From assembly GCA_020051775.1 (NCBI GenBank), contig JAGVQJ010000064.1:1-39568 (forward strand): a DNA stretch of 39,568 bases. Reading direction: 5' to 3'. The position numbers were made by a program, and so were the translations under genes. This document shows positions 8,089-16,253 of the stretch, piece by piece. The notes under the pieces are model-generated. The model was not told the origin of the DNA, made no database searches, and saw only the letters and a list, made by a program, of their open reading frames with translations. The DNA is from Calditrichota bacterium (GTDB lineage Bacteria; Electryoneota; B3-LCP). Numbering within the stretch: position 1 is the first letter of the stretch; each line of letters opens with the position of its first letter.

Positions 8089-8490
8089 TTAATACTGTTT
8101 CTCGTAGCGGCTCGGATCGAAGGGCGTGGCTTCGCGCTCGATCCAGTAGGTCGTGGCCTTAGGGTCCCACTTTTCCTTAATGATGTCCTTACCGAACAAT
8201 TTCATGATCAACCCGACCGGTGTGAACACCAGGTAGAAAGTCAGGCTCAGGATGACCCGGGTATTGATCCAGGCTAATACCGCTGCGAATTTCATCCAGA
8301 GTTTGTAAGCAGGGCGCAGAGTCGCCGGAGCCAGCATACCCGGAAGGAAAAAGACAGCCGCCAGAATCCAAAAAACCCGTGCTGCAGTCTCGTGGTGCCA
8401 ATGCAGATATTGGACGAGGCCGATGATAGCCAGTAAAGCTGTCATCACCAGCGCCCAGATGCGGATATCGCGATTTGAAGGAGTGGTCAT
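8089..8490 (-). CDS. SxtJ-family membrane protein
   Basis: A 133-residue protein with hydrophobic segments near residues 11-28, 36-53 and 68-92. It ends in a charged cytosolic tail, and the pattern TPVGLIMKLFGKDIIKEKWDP... with YWI is characteristic of the SxtJ family, named after a small protein of saxitoxin clusters. The family has no known activity, but it is commonly found between a carbamoyltransferase and a DUF5989 protein, exactly as here. It starts four bases after the carbamoyltransferase stop, so translation is probably coupled. Confidence 0.88.
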   Translation of the reverse strand: MTTPSNRDIRIWALVMTALLAIIGLVQYLHWHHETAARVFWILAAVFFLPGMLAPATLRPAYKLWMKFAAVLAWINTRVILSLTFYLVFTPVGLIMKLFGKDIIKEKWDPKATTYWIEREATPFDPSRYEKQY

Positions 8491-8494
8491 CAGT

Positions 8495-10360
8495 TTAATC
8501 CAGTTCGAATTCTTTCTTCCAATCTATATCCTCCTTCAAAGGAGGCTGTTCCTTCTTATCCAGGAGATAGGAACCCATGATCAGGTAATCCATTTCCGTG
8601 CGCATAAAGCAAGTATAGGCATCCTGAGGCGAGCAGACAATGGGTTCGCCGCGCACATTGAAGGAGGTGTTGATGATCACGGGGCAGCCGGTGCGTTCGT
8701 AGAAAGCTTTGATCATATCATAATAAAGGGGATTTTCATGCTGGTTGACGGTCTGCAAACGAGCCGAATAATCCACATGGGTAATGGCGGGAATGTCCGA
8801 GCGGATGACGTTTAGCTTTTCGATACCGAACAGCTTTTCCTGGTCCGAAGTCATGGGGATGCGGCGTTCAGGCCGAACATCGGCCACCATGAGCATGTAC
8901 GGGCTGGGGCTGTCAATCTCGAAGACTTTGGAGGCATGTTCTTCCATCACCGTCGGAGCAAAGGGGCGGAAGGATTCGCGATACTTAATTTTCAGATTCA
9001 TGACCGACTGCATCTGGCGATTGCGAGCGTCGCCGATGATGGAGCGTGCGCCCAAGGCCCGGGGGCCATATTCCATGCGGCCTTGAAACCAACCGATCAC
9101 CTTGCCTGATTCGATGAGCGCTGCAACTTCAGGGGCAATTCGATCTTTCGGAAGCTTCTTAGCGGGCAGATTGTATTTTTTCAGGAACGCATTGATTTCG
9201 TCGTCAGAGAAAGCCGGTCCCAGCAGCGAAGCCTTTTGGGAATCTCGCAATCCATCCCACTTCTCAACGGGAACGTGAGTATCACTAACCTGCCGTGGTT
9301 TGTCCAAATAATGATGCCAGGTGATCATGGCTGCGCCCAAGGCTCCACCCGCATCGCCGGCCGCAGGTTGCACCCAGATGCGCTTGAAGGGCCCTTCGCG
9401 AAGTAAGCGGCCATTCCCTACACAGTTTAAGGCCACGCCACCAGCCATGCAGAGGTTGGGCAGGTTGACGCGTTTATGTAAAGTGCGCGCCATGCGCAGC
9501 ATGATCTCTTCGGTGACGACCTGGATGGAACGCGCCAGATCCATATCCTTTTGTGTCACCTGGGATTCCGGCTGCCGGGGAGGGCCATCGAAAAGCTTGT
9601 GGAAGGCTTCACTGGTCATCGTCAGACCGGCGCAGTAGTTGAAGTGCTTCATGTTCAACTTGAAAGAGCCGTCTTCCTTCAGATCCATCAATTCGTTCAG
9701 GATGGTTTGAACGTATTTCGGTTCCCCGTAGGGCGCCAACCCCATCAGCTTGTATTCACCCGAATTGACTTTGAAGCCGGTATAATAAGTGAACGCAGTA
9801 TATAGCAATCCTAATGAGTGTGGGAAGTGCATCTCGGCCAAGAGTTGTACCCGGTTACCCTTACCTACACCCATAGACGAGGTAGCCCATTCGCCCACCC
9901 CATCTAAGGTTAGAACCGCAGCTTCGGAAAAAGGGCTGGGAAAGAAGGCCGAACCCGCATGCGATTCGTGGTGTTCCGGGAAGATGATCGTGCCTTCGAA
10001 AGCCATCTCTTTACGAATGGTATCGCGCATGAATAGCTTCTGTTTCAACCATAATGGCATGGCCATCATAAAGCTCTTCAAGCCGACTGGAGCGTAAGCC
10101 AGGTAGGTCTCAAGCAGGCGCTCAAATTTGATTAAGGGTTTGTCGTAAAAAGCTACAAAATCCAAATCTTGCGCTTTAAGGTCGGCTTCTTTCAGACAAT
10201 ATGCCACGGCATGCGTGGGGAAGCGGTGGTCGTGCTTCTTGCGCGTAAACCTCTCTTCTTGCGCCGCAGCGATGATTTCGCCATTTCTGATCAAGCAGGC
10301 GGCGGAATCATGATAGTAGGCCGAAAGTCCCAGGATGTGAATGTTTTTCTCTTTGCCCAT
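8495..10360 (-). CDS. NodU/TobZ-type carbamoyltransferase
   Basis: A 621-residue cytosolic enzyme of the usual length for O-carbamoyltransferases, which use carbamoyl phosphate and ATP to carbamoylate a hydroxyl group of a sugar, antibiotic or lipid-linked substrate. The N-terminal Kae1-like domain has GLSAYYHDSAACLI (residues about 10-23), a histidine cluster PEHHESHAGSAF, and VLTLDGVGEWAT. The C-terminal YrdC-like domain has GRMEYGPRALGARSI and VIINTSFNVRGEPIV, both family hallmarks. The ATG at 10360 was preferred over an in-frame start 17 codons upstream because that extension (ITYIINLNLK) overlaps the promoter -10 region and the conserved protein begins at MGKEKN. The SxtJ-like and DUF5989-type genes follow closely and form one transcription unit. 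The acceptor is unknown. Confidence 0.94.
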   Translation of the reverse strand: MGKEKNIHILGLSAYYHDSAACLIRNGEIIAAAQEERFTRKKHDHRFPTHAVAYCLKEADLKAQDLDFVAFYDKPLIKFERLLETYLAYAPVGLKSFMMAMPLWLKQKLFMRDTIRKEMAFEGTIIFPEHHESHAGSAFFPSPFSEAAVLTLDGVGEWATSSMGVGKGNRVQLLAEMHFPHSLGLLYTAFTYYTGFKVNSGEYKLMGLAPYGEPKYVQTILNELMDLKEDGSFKLNMKHFNYCAGLTMTSEAFHKLFDGPPRQPESQVTQKDMDLARSIQVVTEEIMLRMARTLHKRVNLPNLCMAGGVALNCVGNGRLLREGPFKRIWVQPAAGDAGGALGAAMITWHHYLDKPRQVSDTHVPVEKWDGLRDSQKASLLGPAFSDDEINAFLKKYNLPAKKLPKDRIAPEVAALIESGKVIGWFQGRMEYGPRALGARSIIGDARNRQMQSVMNLKIKYRESFRPFAPTVMEEHASKVFEIDSPSPYMLMVADVRPERRIPMTSDQEKLFGIEKLNVIRSDIPAITHVDYSARLQTVNQHENPLYYDMIKAFYERTGCPVIINTSFNVRGEPIVCSPQDAYTCFMRTEMDYLIMGSYLLDKKEQPPLKEDIDWKKEFELD

Positions 10361-10387
10361 GATTACCACTTTAAGGTTAAGATTAAT

Positions 10388-10416
10388 AATATACGTAATA
10401 ATAGCGGTCAAGTCAA
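10388..10416 (-). promoter_or_regulatory. Near-consensus sigma-70-like promoter of the carbamoyltransferase unit
   Basis: On the minus strand TTGACT (10416-10411) and TATATT (10393-10388) are separated by exactly 17 bases. The expected transcription start is about 20 bases before the carbamoyltransferase ATG at 10360, giving a short leader. The same -35 hexamer and spacing recur before both tandem secreted-protein genes. Confidence 0.7.
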
Positions 10417-10764
10417 GGCGGTATTTTCAGTTTTTGGGAACGAAAACAGCGGAGTGGCGTTCAGGATCCCGCCCGCCGCAACCCGCCGCCTGGATTGGCG
10501 GTCGGCTTTGGCTACCCGGCGTCCCGGCAGGTTCACCCGCTTTCGGCAGTTTCCGGCGACAGGCGCGGCATGCAGGGCAGGATAAATGAGGCTTTGGGAA
10601 ACGGCACCATGGCGCATGGGTCGTTTCCCAGAAGCACTGCCAAATTCATGCCGGAGTCTGGACCGAAGTTATTTATTCGGTGACTGCTGTGAAAGTAAAC
10701 CTGGAGGGATATACGATTCGATCAAGGTGTGCATGATGTGCATTAATAAGCCCTATCACACCGG
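10417..10764. other. GC-rich non-coding stretch
   Basis: About 350 bases between the end of pfkA and the promoter of the carbamoyltransferase unit. It is visibly richer in G and C than its surroundings at 10417-10600 and has overlapping frames on both strands with no recognisable protein or ribosome binding site. GGGAAACG (10596-10603) pairs perfectly with CGTTTCCC (10622-10629) around an internal near-palindrome GCACCATGGCGC. No T-run follows, so it is not a clear terminator. No known RNA was recognised. Confidence 0.5.
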
Positions 10765-11853
10765 CTACCTGCCCATGCAGATGCCCACCGCTTCTGCTGT
10801 TTTGACCATTTGACCATCCGGATCTACGCGCTTCTGCCGACCGACGGCTTCGGCCAGTGGTACGCTGATGATGCGCTGGCCGCGTAAAGCTACCATCTTT
10901 CCGAGATCACCGCGCTCGATCAGGTGCACGGCTTCAACTCCTAAACGGGTAGCCAACAAGCGGTCAAAGGTGCTGGGTTTGCCTCCCCGTTGAATATGAC
11001 CCAGCACCGTAACACGGGTTTCCATCTTCAAGCGACGGGAGATCTCCAGACTCACCATGTACCCTATGCCACCCAAGCGCACCAGACCACCGGTCTGTTC
11101 GGCGGTTTCCAAGACAACACAAGAACCGTTGGCCGGAAACGCGCCTTCCGCGGTCACGACGATGGAGAATTTTCGACCAGCCCGATTCCGCGATTCAATC
11201 CGCTCGCAAATGGCTTCGTAGGAAAAGGGGATTTCCGGGATGAGGATAACGTCCGCCCCACCCGCTAAACCGCATTCCAGGGCTATCCAACCGGCGTCCC
11301 GCCCCATGACTTCCATAACCATAACCCGATGATGTGATTCGGCCGTAGTGTGAAGCTTGTCCAAGGCCTCGGTTGCGGTGGTGATGGCGGTATCGAAACC
11401 GAACGTTACGTCCGTAGCCGAAATGTCATTGTCAATGGTCTTGGGTACGCCGACTACGGGGGCTCCAAGCTTGAATAGATCCCGAGCGATGGTAAGGCTG
11501 CCGTCTCCGCCGATGACGATCAGAGCATCCACAGCCAGATGATGCAACTGTTCTAAGAGCGGACCCGACATATCTTTTTTCACGATCTTACCGCCCTCTT
11601 CCACAGGATAGTGAAAAGGATCGCCCCGGTTCGAGGTTCCCAGAATCGTACCACCGCGATAGAGCAGTCCGGCCACCGACGAGGCATCCAGAGGGCGTGC
11701 CTCCAATTGTTTGACCAGACCATCATAGCCGTCGGGAATGCCCAACATGCTGTAACCGTAGTGCATGGTAGCCGTTTTGACTGCCGCTCGGATGACAGCG
11801 TTCAGCCCCGGAGCGTCGCCGCCTCCGGTTAAAATGGCGATGGTTTTCGACAT
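10765..11853 (-). CDS. pfkA: 6-phosphofructokinase
   Basis: A 362-residue cytosolic glycolytic enzyme that phosphorylates fructose 6-phosphate. The phosphate-binding motif GGGDAPGLNAVI is at residues 9-20, followed by GGDGSL near residue 107, PKTIDNDI with the catalytic aspartates, MEVMGRDAGWIAL, and a C-terminal HIQRGGKPSTFDR. Glycine after GGD favours ATP as donor, while the lysine of PKTIDND is more common in pyrophosphate-dependent and mixed-substrate group III enzymes, so the donor is not certain. The ATG at 11853 follows GAAAGGAAT. A GTG at 11886 would add 11 residues but overlaps the end of the upstream gene. It starts 17 bases after the tsaC-like stop, so the pair is probably one operon. 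Confidence 0.92.
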   Translation of the reverse strand: MSKTIAILTGGGDAPGLNAVIRAAVKTATMHYGYSMLGIPDGYDGLVKQLEARPLDASSVAGLLYRGGTILGTSNRGDPFHYPVEEGGKIVKKDMSGPLLEQLHHLAVDALIVIGGDGSLTIARDLFKLGAPVVGVPKTIDNDISATDVTFGFDTAITTATEALDKLHTTAESHHRVMVMEVMGRDAGWIALECGLAGGADVILIPEIPFSYEAICERIESRNRAGRKFSIVVTAEGAFPANGSCVVLETAEQTGGLVRLGGIGYMVSLEISRRLKMETRVTVLGHIQRGGKPSTFDRLLATRLGVEAVHLIERGDLGKMVALRGQRIISVPLAEAVGRQKRVDPDGQMVKTAEAVGICMGR

Positions 11854-11869
11854 GGCTGGATATTCCTTT

Positions 11870-12472
11870 CTATACCTCGTAAACACCTTTACCCTGGCGA
11901 ATCAGTATAGGTTCGTCGGAAGTCAAATCAATTACCGTGGATCGTTCATCCGGCAGCAGACCCCCGTCAATTACGAATGCCAATTGCTTGCCGAGAGCCT
12001 CCTCAAGATCCTCGGCAGATAAAAACAATTCGTGGTCGGGAAGTTCAGCGCTGGTGCTGAGTATGGGCAAGCCAAGTTCAGTGATCAAATCCCGAATCAC
12101 TTGATTATCCGGCACGCGGATACCCACAGTGTGCTGTTTCATCAGCATCATCTTCGGGACTTGATGCGTGGCGGGAAGGACGAAAGTATAAGGGCCTGGT
12201 AACAAGCGTCGCAAAATTTTATAGGCCGGATTGGACACGTGGCCATACGGCGGCACAGACTTCAGGTCGGCGCATAACAAGGCCATGGGGTGGCCGCGAT
12301 CTACGCGTTTCAACTGATAGAGTCGCTCGATGGCTTTCTTCTCGTTGACGCTGCATCCCAGGCCGTATACCGTATCGGTGGGAAACGCCAGAAGCTTGCC
12401 ATCTCGCAACGCCTGGACGGCCATGCGAATCAGTCTCGCCTGAGGATTTATGGGGTTGATAGACAGAATCAT
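11870..12472 (-). CDS. tsaC: L-threonylcarbamoyladenylate synthase (YrdC/Sua5 domain)
   Basis: A 200-residue protein of the YrdC/Sua5 family, which makes threonylcarbamoyl-AMP from threonine, bicarbonate and ATP for the t6A modification of tRNAs reading ANN codons. The substrate pocket motifs are present: FPTDTVYGLGC near residues 34-44, KRVDRGHPMALL (the KxRxxxxP segment) near residues 54-65, GPYTFVLPA, TVGIRVPDN and STSAELP. The C-terminal Sua5 domain is absent, so this is the short TsaC form. The ATG is at 12472; a TATAAT at 12523-12528 on the minus strand could belong to its promoter, but no matching -35 was seen. Its stop lies just before pfkA. Confidence 0.9.
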   Translation of the reverse strand: MILSINPINPQARLIRMAVQALRDGKLLAFPTDTVYGLGCSVNEKKAIERLYQLKRVDRGHPMALLCADLKSVPPYGHVSNPAYKILRRLLPGPYTFVLPATHQVPKMMLMKQHTVGIRVPDNQVIRDLITELGLPILSTSAELPDHELFLSAEDLEEALGKQLAFVIDGGLLPDERSTVIDLTSDEPILIRQGKGVYEV

Positions 12473-12575
12473 AGAATGATCGGCGTCACCTGTTAACTAC
12501 GAAATAAGGTATAAGATACTAAATTATATGGAGAAAGAAAAGAATTATATTCACTTTTCGGAGGCGGTATTCATA

Positions 12576-12605
12576 AAAAAGCGCCTCCTTAAGGAGGCGC
12601 TTTTT
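12576..12605 (-). terminator. Intrinsic terminator, fully palindromic
   Basis: AAAAAGCGCCTCCTT followed directly by its complement AAGGAGGCGCTTTTT makes a perfect 30-base palindrome with A and T tails, so it can stop transcription from either side. It lies 22 bases past the end of the secreted-protein gene at 12628 and also faces the upstream region of tsaC. The core GCGCCTC/GAGGCGC is shared with the terminator at 14445-14469. Confidence 0.9.
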
Positions 12606-12627
12606 ACGCGCAGATTGTAACCCGAAC

Positions 12628-14196
12628 TTACTTTACGAGAGCCATCTTGGCGGCACTGGTCCGACCATTGACGGATAGCGTGTATACATATACGCCCGAA
12701 GCCAGATTGGAACCGTCGAAGGTAACGTCATGCGTACCGGCGAGACGATAGCCGTTGACCAGAGTGGTAACCTGGCGACCGTTCACGTCGTAAACCGTCA
12801 AGCTTACGTTTCCTGCCACATTCAAAGTGAAGTGGATCGTCGTGGTGGGATTGAAGGGATTGGGATAATTGCTCAATATCGCATGTTCGAGGGGAATCAC
12901 CTCTAAGGTTTCGCCGGGGAACCCATCGCCAAAGCTATCCCAATTACCCACCCAAGGACCATTGCCGGTGGTTAGTTTAGTATAGGCAAAGCTGTCCGAT
13001 TCCATGATGGTGGAGGGGTAAGTTCCGGCATAGCCAAAGTACATGTAATCTCCCGGCAGAGCCGACCCTGGAACGTTCTGACCGCGAAACCAGGCTCTGG
13101 TTCCCGGCGTCAAATTGACTGTATAAGGTCCGAGCATGGGAACAACCATGCTGCCGTTCGGTAACCGCTGGCCGGTCCATAGCGTAATGTTTCCGGCAGT
13201 GGAGTCCTCATTAGTGACGAAAGCGTAGAAACTGAAACTGCCGCCGCTGGCTGGAATCGTGATGGGATAGACGAGGGGCACGAGGTCCACCGTCACAGTG
13301 GGCATGGCGCCTTGACTTTCCATTTCCAATACGAAGAAATTATCGGCGGGTGTACCCTGTGCCAACCCCACCATAACGCGATAAGAAGTGCTATACGTGC
13401 TGCTCATCTCAGAACCACCGGCGATCTGTGAAGTCAAGCCCGGAAGCAAAGGAACGTTGTGAGTTTCGGTTGTCATAATGTGAGTTACGGGGTCGAAGCG
13501 GCGGAATACGCAACCCGGCGTCCCTTGATCGTGGATCCACAAGGTCGTCCCTGCCGGGTAGTTGGCATCCCAGGCCATACCATAAACTGAGGTTAGTGGA
13601 GCCGGCGATCCCTGCCAGATAATGTTGCCGCTGCGATCGAATTCCATCATATTGGAGCCGAAGTTGCCTGACCAGAAGTGATCCGTCGCCGGATCATAGG
13701 CTAACGCGCGGCAGATGGCCAAGCTGGCAGGCTTGGGAAAATTCATGGTGGGCACCAACTGGCCATTGGTAGGATCAAAGGCCACGACTTGCGCTACTTC
13801 ACAACCGGCGTACAAATAGCTGCCGTCATAAGCCAGATCTCGCCAGCCCCAGCCTGAGTTGGTGGGTTGGGCAAAGGAATCCACCAGAACGCCGGCCGGG
13901 GAGAAACGATAATACTTGTTGTCGGTAGTTACGGCTGAACTGGTGCCGCCGCCAGACACCCAAAAATAACCACCCGCATAAGCCGCACCCAACAGCAAGT
14001 TGGTGGTTACCGCTTGAGCATTGACCGATTGAATCAAATCCCAAATCACATCGGGTTCATACCCTGGAGATACCGGGCCGAGAATAGGGCTGATGTCTGC
14101 GTTAATTACCGGCTGGTTCTGACTGGGGCCATAAGCCCCAGCAACCGTTGTCATGATCGTCACAGCCAGCAACAGTGGGATGGATAATTTTTTCAT
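12628..14196 (-). CDS. Secreted beta-propeller-like protein with C-terminal sorting domain (paralog A)
   Basis: A 522-residue exported protein. Signal peptide at residues 1-21 (ending near AGA-YG). Residues about 45-290 look like a beta-propeller, with recurring phrases GWGWRDLAYDGSYLYAG, ICRALAYDPATDHFWSG and VYGMAWDANYP. Residues about 295-420 form a beta-sandwich-like domain starting near IPASGGSFSFYAFV. The last about 80 residues are the FlgD/Por-type sorting module, NYPNPFNPTTTI to AKMALVK. No catalytic residues were recognised; a surface or extracellular structural or binding role is a guess. The ATG follows AAGGAGAGG. It has its own promoter and terminator, and is a close paralog of the next gene along its whole length. 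Confidence 0.9.
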   Translation of the reverse strand: MKKLSIPLLLAVTIMTTVAGAYGPSQNQPVINADISPILGPVSPGYEPDVIWDLIQSVNAQAVTTNLLLGAAYAGGYFWVSGGGTSSAVTTDNKYYRFSPAGVLVDSFAQPTNSGWGWRDLAYDGSYLYAGCEVAQVVAFDPTNGQLVPTMNFPKPASLAICRALAYDPATDHFWSGNFGSNMMEFDRSGNIIWQGSPAPLTSVYGMAWDANYPAGTTLWIHDQGTPGCVFRRFDPVTHIMTTETHNVPLLPGLTSQIAGGSEMSSTYSTSYRVMVGLAQGTPADNFFVLEMESQGAMPTVTVDLVPLVYPITIPASGGSFSFYAFVTNEDSTAGNITLWTGQRLPNGSMVVPMLGPYTVNLTPGTRAWFRGQNVPGSALPGDYMYFGYAGTYPSTIMESDSFAYTKLTTGNGPWVGNWDSFGDGFPGETLEVIPLEHAILSNYPNPFNPTTTIHFTLNVAGNVSLTVYDVNGRQVTTLVNGYRLAGTHDVTFDGSNLASGVYVYTLSVNGRTSAAKMALVK

Positions 14197-14364
14197 AGTG
14201 CCTCTCCTTGTTAGATAAGTGGCCTCTACTATTACAATGGGTGTTTCCCATGAATATCACTTTAGAGTGAGCACGATAACGAAAAAGATCTTACTTTATT
14301 ATTAATACACATTTACATTCGCAGCGATCACCGACAATTCCGATAAACCTTTTACACCAATTCC
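14197..14364 (-). promoter_or_regulatory. Long 5' leader of paralog A
   Basis: About 160 bases lie between the predicted transcription start and the ATG at 14196. The stretch is AT-rich and has no open frame with a ribosome binding site apart from the AAGGAGAGG just before the ATG. No known riboswitch was recognised. Confidence 0.4.
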
Positions 14365-14393
14365 AATATAGATAATATTTATCACAAAGTCAA
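14365..14393 (-). promoter_or_regulatory. Promoter of paralog A
   Basis: On the minus strand TTGACT (14393-14388), a 17-base spacer and TATATT (14370-14365). The flank ACTTGACTTTG is identical to the one before paralog B, which supports duplication of the promoter with the gene. Confidence 0.75.
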
Positions 14394-14444
14394 GTACTTT
14401 TCCAATTTTCGTTAGATTTTATCAATGCCGCTTCAAGCAATAAA

Positions 14445-14469
14445 AAAGCGCCTCAAGTAGAGGCGCTTT
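14445..14469 (-). terminator. Intrinsic terminator of paralog B
   Basis: AAAGCGCCTC (14445-14454) pairs with GAGGCGCTTT (14460-14469) around a five-base loop; on the minus strand the stem is followed by a run of T (complement of the As at 14442-14447). It is 25 bases past the stop of the gene at 14494. Confidence 0.9.
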
Positions 14470-14493
14470 CTGTTGACAATGATGGCCAAACAA

Positions 14494-16044
14494 TTACTTC
14501 ATGAGAACCATCTTGGCGGTGCTGGTCAGGCCATTAGCGGACAGTGTATAAACATACACGCCGGAGGCCAGGTTGGAGCCGTCAAAGCTGACTTCATGCG
14601 AACCGGCAGCGCGGTAACCATTCACCAGGTTGGCCACCTGACGGCCGTTGACGTCATAAACCGCCAACTGCACATCACCGGAGGTGCCCAGCGTGAAGCG
14701 AATAGAGGTGCTGGGGTTGAAGGGATTCGGGTAGTTGTTCAACACCGAATGCGTCGAAGGAGTCGCAACCACTTCACCCGGGAAGGCTTCGCCGGAGCAA
14801 GTAGCATCCCAAACCATCGGGCCATTGCCGGCCACTGCTGATTTGGTGAAGGGGAACGAGGAAGAGTCAATGGCCGGATAAGCAAACGACAGGTTGGCGT
14901 AGCCCAGATAAGTATAGGCACCAGGCGGATAGGTGCTCGGGATGTTCTGGTTGCGTAAACGCTGTACGGTCGTGCCAACCGGCGGATTGATGGCGACTGG
15001 GCCCAAGGTCGGGCCGGTGTAGGTTCCATCCGGGTACTTGATGCGTGCCCAAACGGTGAAGTTGGTCTGAGAAGGACCATTGTTGACTACGGCAGCATTG
15101 AAGGAGAAACTGCCGCCGCCGGCCGGAACCACGATCGGCGGGTTGATTGGAGTCAAGGTTACCTGCAGATCCGGCGGAGCGCCGCCCAAGATTTCGTAAA
15201 CGAGAACTTGGTCGTTCGGGGTGCCCTGATCTAAACACACCATCGAGAACGGATACGTTCCCCAAGCTGTGGTGCCTTCGCAGCCACCGGCGGTGCTGCC
15301 GGTCAAGCCCGGAGGATTGGGAAGCTGAAAGGTGCCAACGACAGCCGGAACAGGGGGAGTCGAGCCGATTCCGCCAACCTTCTTCATGGTAGTAGCGGGT
15401 GAACCACTCTGGTCGTAAACCCAAAGGAACGGGCCGCCGGGTGATAGGTTGTCATAAGCCATGCCGTATACGCCAGTCAGTCCTAACGAGCCAGTCCAGA
15501 TCACCGCGCCGCTGCGATCGAAGCAAATGATGGCGGAGCTGAAGTTGCCGGTCCAGAAACGATCGTTGTCCGAGTCGTAACCCAGAGCGCGAACGATAGC
15601 AGCGCCGGTCGGCTTGTTGATGTTCATGGTGGGGACCAAAGCGCCATTGGTGGGATTGAAAGCTAAAATTTGAGCGGCTTCACAACCGGCGTACAGATAA
15701 GTACCGTCATACGCTAAGTCGCGCCAGCCCCAGCCGGAATTGGCGGGTTGCGGGAACGAGTCTATGGGGACGCCGGCTAAAGTTTTACGGTAGTATTTGT
15801 TGTCGGTGGTCACAGCAGAGCTGGGTCCGGCACCGGTTGTCCAGAAATACCCGCCAGCCTGGGCTGCGCCCAGAACCAAGTTGGTCGCACCTGTCTCGGC
15901 ATTGAACTGCAAGAGAATATCCCATATGGCATCCGTTGCCTGGGGAGCTACCGGACCGACTTCCGTAGTCATATCGGTGTACTGATCCGCCATGGCGACC
16001 ACGCTAAACAGCAAAATGCAAACAACACTTAGGAACTTACGCAT
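14494..16044 (-). CDS. Secreted beta-propeller-like protein with C-terminal sorting domain (paralog B)
   Basis: A 516-residue exported protein. Signal peptide at residues 1-19 (FSVVAMA-DQY). The rest follows paralog A closely: propeller-like part with NSGWGWRDLAYDGTYLYAG, IVRALGYDSDNDRFWTG and VYGMAYDNLSP, then a beta-sandwich domain beginning near VPAGGGSFSFNAAV, then a sorting module from NYPNPFNPSTSI to AKMVLMK that is nearly identical to that of paralog A. The ATG at 16044 follows AAGGAGGAAGAA; an in-frame ATG 13 codons upstream lacks such a site and would put charged residues before the signal peptide. The function is unknown. The strong regulation signals suggest an abundant product. 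Confidence 0.9.
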   Translation of the reverse strand: MRKFLSVVCILLFSVVAMADQYTDMTTEVGPVAPQATDAIWDILLQFNAETGATNLVLGAAQAGGYFWTTGAGPSSAVTTDNKYYRKTLAGVPIDSFPQPANSGWGWRDLAYDGTYLYAGCEAAQILAFNPTNGALVPTMNINKPTGAAIVRALGYDSDNDRFWTGNFSSAIICFDRSGAVIWTGSLGLTGVYGMAYDNLSPGGPFLWVYDQSGSPATTMKKVGGIGSTPPVPAVVGTFQLPNPPGLTGSTAGGCEGTTAWGTYPFSMVCLDQGTPNDQVLVYEILGGAPPDLQVTLTPINPPIVVPAGGGSFSFNAAVVNNGPSQTNFTVWARIKYPDGTYTGPTLGPVAINPPVGTTVQRLRNQNIPSTYPPGAYTYLGYANLSFAYPAIDSSSFPFTKSAVAGNGPMVWDATCSGEAFPGEVVATPSTHSVLNNYPNPFNPSTSIRFTLGTSGDVQLAVYDVNGRQVANLVNGYRAAGSHEVSFDGSNLASGVYVYTLSANGLTSTAKMVLMK

Positions 16045-16253
16045 TTCTTCCTCCTTAAGTTGTTGGAAAGGTTTAATCTGCATTTGTAATTTTGAGGATC
16101 GGAACTACCCGGACCCGAATAATCAAGGCCGGGAATATAAAACTGTGCTGGGGTTCTATCACCTCCTTTGCAGCCTCATATTACACATAAGGCAAGTTTG
16201 GTTTCATCTTAACAAAGTAAGTTGATCCCATCTTGTAATCTTATAAGTAGCAC
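16045..16253 (-). promoter_or_regulatory. Long 5' leader of paralog B
   Basis: About 200 bases between the predicted transcription start and the ATG at 16044. It carries an orphan, perfect anti-SD complement (16158-16169, listed separately). No recognised riboswitch and no gene of convincing size were found. Confidence 0.45.
16158..16169 (-). promoter_or_regulatory. Orphan extended Shine-Dalgarno sequence
   Basis: On the minus strand the leader reads AAAGGAGGTGAT, a 12-base perfect complement of the usual 16S rRNA 3' tail. No ATG, GTG or TTG follows at 4-12 bases; a GTG inside the motif opens only 29 codons. It lies about 115 bases before the real start of paralog B. It may be a ribosome standby or stabilising site. 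Confidence 0.55.

Noticed and set aside
10596..10629. Hairpin behind pfkA as a terminator
   Set aside because: The stem is followed by no T-run and lies 130 bases or more past the pfkA stop, so it was kept only as an unexplained structure.
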